From DASSUW01 sp963844205 (GTDB lineage: Bacteria > Actinomycetota > Thermoleophilia > Solirubrobacterales > Solirubrobacteraceae): a stretch of DNA of 64,000 bases. The stretch covers positions 248,001 to 312,000 of the forward strand of contig CAWJNK010000014.1 of the NCBI GenBank assembly GCA_963844205.1. The letters run 5' to 3'. The notes beneath the pieces were generated by a model. It saw only the letters and a program-made list of their open reading frames with translations. It was not told where the DNA came from and searched no databases. Made by a program: the position numbers and the translations under genes. Below, in pieces: positions 58,919 to 64,000 of this stretch (its first letter is position 1; every line of letters starts with the position of its first letter).

Positions 58919-59144
58919 CGGCGAATCATCGCAGCCCGACGCCCCTGAGACGCGCCGTGGTCGAAGGAACGAAGGAAGGCAGGCAGACCTCGCTTTCTCG
59001 ATCCGGGCGGAGCCCTGAAATCTGGACGATCTCCCAGACGGCCGCGGCGAACGATGGAGTGCACGCGTCACGACGGCCGGCCCATTGTCGTCTTCGGCAG
59101 TCCGCTCGGCCCGCGCTTGGCATGGAAGCCAGCAGTCCTCCGCG

Positions 59145-59939
59145 TCACGCACCTCGACGGCAGAAGTCGCGAACCGCCGCGTTGAACTCGTCCGGTCGCT
59201 CCAAGTTGCTCATGTGGCCGGCGCCGGGGATGACCACCAGTTCCGCGTACGGGATCGCGCGCGCGAACTCGCGCGCCACGGTCAGCGGGGAGCGCGCGTC
59301 GAGCTCGCCCCAGATGAGTAGGGTCGGCACTGAGATCCCCGGCAACACGTCCCGCAGATCGGCCTCGGCGATTGCGCCCAGCACGACGGGCAGGCTTTCA
59401 CGGCGGACGTCGGCGGCGACGGCGTCGAGCAGCTCAATGACGTCCCGCGGCGGCTCACGGGCGAAGAGCCTCGGAACGGTGGGGTCGAACGTGTGCGCGG
59501 GCGCGGTGAGCATGCGCTCGATGCTGGCCACCCGCGCGCGAAGCTCGTGCTCGGGCAGCGACCCCTTCCAGCCGGCGTAGGTGTCGGCGAGCACGAGCGT
59601 GGCCACCAACTCGGGTCGGCGGCGGTAGAGCTCAAGCGTCACGGTGCCGCCCCAGGACAGTCCGCAGACGTGCGCCGGTGCGCCGAGCGTTTCGACGAGT
59701 CCCGCGAGCGCGGTCGCGTATCCGGCCAGTCCGAAATCTCCCGGCACGTCCGATGACCGGCCGGCTCCCGGCTCGTCCCACGCGATGACCGTGAAGTCGT
59801 CGGACAGGCCGGCGAGCTGCGGGCGCCACTCCCGCGCATCGCCGGCGGCGCCGTGGACCAGGACGAGCGGCGGCCCACTGCCCGCCTGGTCGTAGGCGAC
59901 CTCCAGCCCCGCTGTCCGAACCGTTCCGGCGCTCACCAT
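59145..59939 (-). CDS. alpha/beta hydrolase
   Basis: A 264-residue protein of the alpha/beta hydrolase fold. Oxyanion block PPLVLVHGAAGDAREWRP, nucleophile elbow VCGLSWGGTVTLEL (Ser), Asp in LLIWGELDARSPL and His in IPGAGHMSNLERP. This layout matches 3-oxoadipate enol-lactonase and C-C hydrolase-like enzymes, but the substrate is unknown. ATG 59939 was chosen because of the GAGAGGATC ribosome site upstream. The 226-nt gap between it and the MTHFR-like gene contains nothing recognisable. Confidence 0.9.
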   Translation of the reverse strand: MVSAGTVRTAGLEVAYDQAGSGPPLVLVHGAAGDAREWRPQLAGLSDDFTVIAWDEPGAGRSSDVPGDFGLAGYATALAGLVETLGAPAHVCGLSWGGTVTLELYRRRPELVATLVLADTYAGWKGSLPEHELRARVASIERMLTAPAHTFDPTVPRLFAREPPRDVIELLDAVAADVRRESLPVVLGAIAEADLRDVLPGISVPTLLIWGELDARSPLTVAREFARAIPYAELVVIPGAGHMSNLERPDEFNAAVRDFCRRGA

Positions 59940-60118
59940 TCCGGCGATCCTCTCACCGCCCAAGCGCCTCGTCGCCATCACCCGATGTGCGACACCAGCC
60001 GCTCATCACGGCACGTCGGCACGTCAATCGCACTTGGACGAGCAACCGCGTTCGGCCGCTCCGCATGGCTAGCATGGAAGGGAGCGGCCCGCGACCATGT
60101 CGAGACGTCGCGCCGCGC

Positions 60119-61234
60119 CTAGCGCTCCTCCTCCGTCCGCTCTGTGCGGGCGTCGGCGTGGTGGCGGTAGGCCGCCTCGCGGACCGACTCGTCGCTCTCG
60201 ATGAGCGAGCCGAGCGCTCCGGCCAGCGTCGCGATCGTCGCCGCGAGCCAGCCGAGCTTCAGATAGTCGGCGAGCGCCGGTGCGTGCCCGACGTTGCCGT
60301 CATAGACCGACTGCGGGATAAGGGCCGCGCCACCCAAGACACTGACGACGAGCAGCCCTCCGTACAGCGTGAGGACCGCCAGCCCCAGCGTCGCGGAGGT
60401 GGCGAGGTTGAAGAGCACGACGGACTGGCGGTCGTCCTCACCAGACGCCCGCTCCCACAGGCCGTGCGCCAGCACCAAGACCACGCACAACGTAATGACC
60501 GAAGCCGCTGCGAGGAGCGCGAGGCGCGGCCACCCCATCCCGTCAGAGAGCATCCAGATGCTGGAGGAGGTCATCGCGTATGCAGCGGTGCCGAGTGACA
60601 CCGCCAGCGCGCGCGACAGGCGAGCGATGACGCGCTCAGGCTGGTTCGCGCGGACCATGCCGACGAGCAGCCGCAGGTTGGCCCGCAGCGTCGCACCGAC
60701 GAAGGCGACCGTGCCGTCCTCGCCGGCGCGGTTGGGACCGAGCGGCGACTGAAGCTCGCCGAGGCGCTGGCGCATCCGATCTGCGCGCCCCGTCTCGTCG
60801 GCGTCGCTGCCGCGGCCGACCTCCTCGCCGAGCAGCCCCTCCACCAGGTTGAGCACGGCGCGCATCGCGCGCCGCGCGACCGAGCGTGCGCCGAGCGCGG
60901 GAACGGACAGCAGCCCCACCCTGTACATCGCGCTCGCGTGGGCTGTCACGGGGCGCCGGTTCGCCCGCAGCGGGAGGTCGGTTAGCGCGACGGCGAGGTC
61001 CCACCCCTCGTCTTGCATGCGCCGCCGAACGGCCTGCTTGAGCGCCTCGCTGGTGGGCGTCGTGTCCGCGCGCTCCGCGCCCGCTACCTGCACCTGCCAA
61101 TTCACATCACCTATTCGGTTCCCGAGCTGGCCGGGAAGCTCCTCGGCAATCTGGTCGGCGAGCTCGCGCGGCATCCCGCTCGGCGCGACCAGACCCAGCA
61201 CGACCGCACCATCGCGGCCTCGCTCATCGGTCAT
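60119..61234 (-). CDS. membrane protein of unknown function
   Basis: A 371-residue protein. Residues 1-215 are soluble, with a Rossmann-like start (VVLGLVAPSGMPRELADQIA) and a basic central helix. Residues about 218-350 hold four or five membrane helices (RLALLAAASVITLCVVLVLA, GLAVLTLYGGLLVVSVLGGA, GWLAATIATLAGALGSLIES), with a charged tail RTERTEEER. Similar proteins occur across actinobacteria without assigned function. A TAGTTG hexamer 7 nt ahead of the ATG suggests a leaderless transcript. Confidence 0.75.
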   Translation of the reverse strand: MTDERGRDGAVVLGLVAPSGMPRELADQIAEELPGQLGNRIGDVNWQVQVAGAERADTTPTSEALKQAVRRRMQDEGWDLAVALTDLPLRANRRPVTAHASAMYRVGLLSVPALGARSVARRAMRAVLNLVEGLLGEEVGRGSDADETGRADRMRQRLGELQSPLGPNRAGEDGTVAFVGATLRANLRLLVGMVRANQPERVIARLSRALAVSLGTAAYAMTSSSIWMLSDGMGWPRLALLAAASVITLCVVLVLAHGLWERASGEDDRQSVVLFNLATSATLGLAVLTLYGGLLVVSVLGGAALIPQSVYDGNVGHAPALADYLKLGWLAATIATLAGALGSLIESDESVREAAYRHHADARTERTEEER

Positions 61235-61652
61235 GCGACGCCAACTACCCCCCGCTGCTCGGGCTCATCCGTCGGGGCGCGCGCGGGGGCACCGTTGCGC
61301 TTCTGGCGGAGCGAATCGCTGAGCTCACGTGCACAGATGCTCCCGTCGCCGTGGATGAACAGCCGCCTGGGTGGCCGCTCGGCTGTACGTCCCCCGCGGG
61401 CGAGTGCTTTGGACGAGAACCAGCAGCGGAGCGTCCCCGCGGGAACGTCCCACGTTGACTGCTCCGTTCGCGCGTGATCGCGATAGCGCGGCTAAGTCGC
61501 CTCGCGGCCGGCGCCCTCGGGTCGCGCGCGAATCGCCGTCCAAGCCTCCGACGCGATTCGCGCGCGCCGCCCAACGAGCCACCCACGCCATCCCTCAAGG
61601 AGCCACTCGCGGCGCGCCCTCACAGAGCGGACGCCGGACAGCCGCCGCGGCG
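61235..61652. other. 418-nt intergenic region with one inverted repeat
   Basis: No coding sequence is supported. The only clear structure is a 14-bp inverted repeat (61523-61536 with 61553-61566, spacer 16 nt), positioned about 90 nt after the agmatinase stop codon on the minus strand; it may terminate that transcript. Confidence 0.5.
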
Positions 61653-62615
61653 TCAGCCCCGGCGGCGCAGAGCAACCCCCGTGAGCGCCTCGCGGATGAC
61701 CCGCTCGGCGACCAACGCCGAATAATCGTCGGTGCCGATCGCGGTCGGGATCACCTCGACCACGTCGGCGCCGATCAAATCCACCTCGGACGCGACCGTC
61801 CGGACCGCGAGCAGCAGGTCGCCGGCGGTCATGCCTCCCGGCTCGGGCGTGCCGGTGCCGGGCACGAAGGCGGGGTCGAGCACGTCGACGTCGACGGTCA
61901 GATACACCGGGCCCGGGCGGACCGCCTCGATCGCCCGCCGCACCACCTCGCGGATGCCGAGGTCGCGCACGTCGTGCATGAACAGGCTCGTGATCCCGCG
62001 CTCGGCCTGCCACGTGAACTCGGCCTCGCCCGGCCAGTAGCCGCGCAGGCCGATCTGGGCGTAGCGCGCGCCGTCGAGCTGCCCGGCGTCGATCAGCCGG
62101 CGGATGAAGGTGCCGTGCGAGCGCTCGACGCCGAACACCTCGACGCCGGTGTCGGTGTGGGTGTCGAAGTGGATCATGCCGACGGACCCGTGGACGGCCG
62201 CGCACGCCCGCACCGACGGCTCGGTAATCGAGTGGTCGCCGCCGAGCACGACCGGCAGCACGCCCGCCGCCAAGACCTGCCCGACCGTCGCCTCGATCGC
62301 GTCGTGGGACGTCCCGGCGTCGGCGGGGATGACCGGCGCGTCGCCGAAGTCGACGATCCGCAGCTCGGCAAACGCGTCGACCTTGACCTCGAGGTGCGGC
62401 CCCGGCGGCGAGCTGGCCCCGCGGATCGCGCGCGGCGCGAGCCGCGCTCCCGGGCGGTCGGACACGAGGTCGTCCATCGGCGCGCCGACGATCGCCACGT
62501 CGAACCCATCCAGCTCCGCCGGATCCTGGGTGAACGGCGCGCCGCCGAACGTCAGCAGCCCCGCGTAGTCGGGCTTCTCGCCGTACCGGGCCCACCGCTC
62601 CTGAGGATCGATCAA
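61653..62615 (-). CDS. speB: agmatinase/arginase-family ureohydrolase
   Basis: A 320-residue manganese ureohydrolase. Metal ligands are His128 (LGGDHSIT), Asp151, His153 and Asp155 (FDTHTDTG), and the two Asp of the TVDVDVLDPAFVPGTGTPEP block. These match agmatinase/guanidinobutyrase-type enzymes that split a guanidino compound to an amine and urea. The start is TTG, preceded by GGGAGGG, and overlaps the stop codon of the decarboxylase by 3 nt, so the two are coupled. With that decarboxylase it would give arginine to agmatine to putrescine. The substrate is inferred from this pairing. Confidence 0.88.
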   Translation of the reverse strand: MIDPQERWARYGEKPDYAGLLTFGGAPFTQDPAELDGFDVAIVGAPMDDLVSDRPGARLAPRAIRGASSPPGPHLEVKVDAFAELRIVDFGDAPVIPADAGTSHDAIEATVGQVLAAGVLPVVLGGDHSITEPSVRACAAVHGSVGMIHFDTHTDTGVEVFGVERSHGTFIRRLIDAGQLDGARYAQIGLRGYWPGEAEFTWQAERGITSLFMHDVRDLGIREVVRRAIEAVRPGPVYLTVDVDVLDPAFVPGTGTPEPGGMTAGDLLLAVRTVASEVDLIGADVVEVIPTAIGTDDYSALVAERVIREALTGVALRRRG

Positions 62616-64000
62616 TCGCCCTCCCGCAACACGTTGATGGTCTGGAAGTCCGGGTCGCTGGCGCCGTGCAGTCGCGCGCCGCTGGCCGCCAGCTCGCGCA
62701 GATAGGCGACGGTCTCGGCCGAGATCCGCTCGCCCGGCAGGAGCGCCGGCACGCCCGGCGGGTACGAGGCGATCGACTCGCAGGAGATACGCCCGACCGC
62801 GTTGTCGACCGCGATCTGCTCGGCCTCGCCCAGGAACGCCTCGCGCGGCGGGACCGCGACCTCGAAGCCCAAGGAAGCGGCGGGCGGCACCAATGCACGC
62901 GTCGCCCCCGGCTCGCGCAGCCGCTTGACCACCTCGTCGACGTCGCCCGCCAGCCGCCGCAGGTTGGCCGCCGACTCCCCGAGCCCGACCACGAACACGA
63001 CCGTCGCCTGCATCGGCAGCTCGACGTGCACGTCGTACGAGCGGCGCAGGGCGTCGGCGATCTCGTAGCCCGTGCGACCGGTCCCGCGCACGTCGAGCAC
63101 GATCCGCAGCGGGTCGTAGCCGGCCACGCCCATCTGGCCGATCAGCTTCGAGTCGACCAAGTCGATGCCCTCGATCGTCTCCAGCTTCTCGCGCGCGACC
63201 TCGATCGCACGCAGCGTCTCCCACAGCAGCTGCTCGCCGTGCAGCGCGAGCTGGCGGCGCGCCGAGTCCAGCGACGCCATCAGCAGCGACGACGGGCTGG
63301 TGGAGCGCAGCAGCCGCAGCGCGCGGCCGATCGCGCCGATGTCGACGCGTCCGCTCCCCGAGATGTGCAGCATCGCGCTCTGGGTCAGCGAGCCGGCGAT
63401 CTTGTGCGTGCTGGTGAGCATCGCGTCCGCGCCCTGAGAGAGCGCCGGCGGCGGCAGCTCCTCGTTGAACCCGAAGTGCGGGCCCCACGACTGGTCGACC
63501 ACCAGCGGCACGCCGGCCCCATGCGCGACCTCCGCCATGCCCGCGATGTCGGCGGCCATCCCGTAGTAGGTCGGCGACACGATGAACGCCGCGCGCGCGT
63601 CGGGGGCGTCGCGCAGCGCCCGCTCGAGCGCTGCGGGCGTGACGCAGTGCGTGATGCCCAGCTCGGCGTCGTACTCGGGCGCCACGAAGCTCGGGAGGCC
63701 GCCGCTCAACACCAGGCCGTCGACGATCGACGCGTGCGAGTTGCGCTGGGCGACGATCCGCGTCCCGAGCGGCGCGAGCGCCAGGCACAGCGTGTGGTTG
63801 CCCTGCGTCGCCCCGTTGGTGAGGAAGAACGTCCGCTCGGCACCGAACGCCTGGGCCGCGAGTCGCTCGGCGCGCTCGTAGGCGGTCGGCGACGGCCCGA
63901 GGTCGATCCCATGGATGTCCTGGGGGATGTCGGCGGCGAGCGCGTCGGTGCCGATCGCCTTGCGCAGCCCAGGGTCGGCGCCCGGCCCGCCCTTGTGGCC
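62612..64000 (-). CDS. Orn/Lys/Arg decarboxylase, N-terminus beyond the window
   Basis: The visible 462 residues belong to a fold-I PLP decarboxylase (Orn/Lys/Arg major domain); the start is right of position 64000. Clear signs are HKGGPGADPGLRKAIGTDAL at the edge, FLTNGATQGNHTL, the cofactor lysine in LTSTHKIAGSLTQSAMLH, and the C-terminal domain EQIAVDNAVGRISCESIASY followed by PPGVPALLPGERI. The neighbouring agmatinase favours arginine as substrate. It lacks the long wing domain of the inducible enterobacterial enzymes as far as can be seen, like the SpeA/Cad-type Gram-positive enzymes. Confidence 0.9.
   Translation of the reverse strand, partial: GHKGGPGADPGLRKAIGTDALAADIPQDIHGIDLGPSPTAYERAERLAAQAFGAERTFFLTNGATQGNHTLCLALAPLGTRIVAQRNSHASIVDGLVLSGGLPSFVAPEYDAELGITHCVTPAALERALRDAPDARAAFIVSPTYYGMAADIAGMAEVAHGAGVPLVVDQSWGPHFGFNEELPPPALSQGADAMLTSTHKIAGSLTQSAMLHISGSGRVDIGAIGRALRLLRSTSPSSLLMASLDSARRQLALHGEQLLWETLRAIEVAREKLETIEGIDLVDSKLIGQMGVAGYDPLRIVLDVRGTGRTGYEIADALRRSYDVHVELPMQATVVFVVGLGESAANLRRLAGDVDEVVKRLREPGATRALVPPAASLGFEVAVPPREAFLGEAEQIAVDNAVGRISCESIASYPPGVPALLPGERISAETVAYLRELAASGARLHGASDPDFQTINVLREGD

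Noticed and set aside
58919..59144. SAM or folate riboswitch ahead of the MTHFR-like gene.
   Set aside because: No conserved aptamer stem set was found in the leader and the start lies close to a -10-like hexamer.
1..64000. CRISPR arrays, rRNA or tRNA genes, prophage and IS elements.
   Set aside because: No regularly spaced short repeats, no RNA gene signatures and no transposase, integrase or phage structural genes were seen on either strand.

Overview
The window is GC-rich, densely packed bacterial chromosome, almost certainly actinobacterial. The evidence is very high GC3, frequent GTG/TTG starts, an F420-type nitroreductase, a SigB/SigF-like sigma factor, and many secreted proteins ending in Arg-rich beta domains. 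The gene set (DUF5317, delta-60 repeats, EamA/USP/APC genes, extended secreted repertoire) most resembles the Solirubrobacterales/Thermoleophilia (Solirubrobacter, Conexibacter-like). That lineage is an inference; no rRNA or tRNA gene is present to confirm it. No prophage, CRISPR array or insertion sequence was seen.

Layout. 0-8.6 kb: a lysA-like decarboxylase 3' end, copper amine oxidase, aminobutyraldehyde dehydrogenase and a C45-type Ntn-hydrolase form one tightly overlapping operon. A convergent ATP-grasp ligase and a divergent APC permease plus universal stress protein flank it. Together the set resembles a non-homologous version of the gamma-glutamyl-putrescine (Puu) route. 8.7-18.6 kb: secreted and surface functions (lytic-transglycosylase-like protein, FG-GAP protein, an LQxxAGNxAV-tagged possible contractile-injection cargo, M14 carboxypeptidase, ThuA protein, PQQ-type sugar dehydrogenase) plus a truncated hemoglobin. 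19-22.4 kb: a signalling block with sigma factor and STAS antagonist on one strand, and a MerR/pseudo-receiver protein with a double-KaiC ATPase on the other. 22.4-36.3 kb: metabolic accessory genes, including a tandem double amidase, aldo/keto reductase, two-copy structured 160-bp repeat, P450, transporters, small enzymes and a CNMP/thioredoxin/TrxR-like fusion.

36.5-48.4 kb: delta-60 repeat and RTX-type secreted proteins, lipoproteins, a DUF5317-MFS fusion, a 29-residue peptide gene with its own ribosome site and terminator, a GGDEF-EAL protein, cupin/VOC genes, an ArsR repressor with a perfect palindromic operator, and a frameshifted beta-propeller gene. 48.6-56 kb: copper and redox functions (vanadium-haloperoxidase-like protein, cupredoxin/multicopper oxidase/cupredoxin operon, SDR, RibD-like reductase, DUF2182-DUF1326 pair). 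56-64 kb: hydrolases, methyltransferase, MTHFR-like protein, a membrane protein, and an agmatinase plus Orn/Lys/Arg decarboxylase pair that runs off the right edge. Polyamine synthesis therefore sits at one end of the window and polyamine oxidation at the other.

Regulatory reading. Many single genes have a TANNNT -10-like hexamer only 6-9 nt upstream of the start codon and no Shine-Dalgarno sequence, suggesting widespread leaderless transcripts. Operon-internal genes mostly use 1-8 nt overlaps or GGAGG-type sites.
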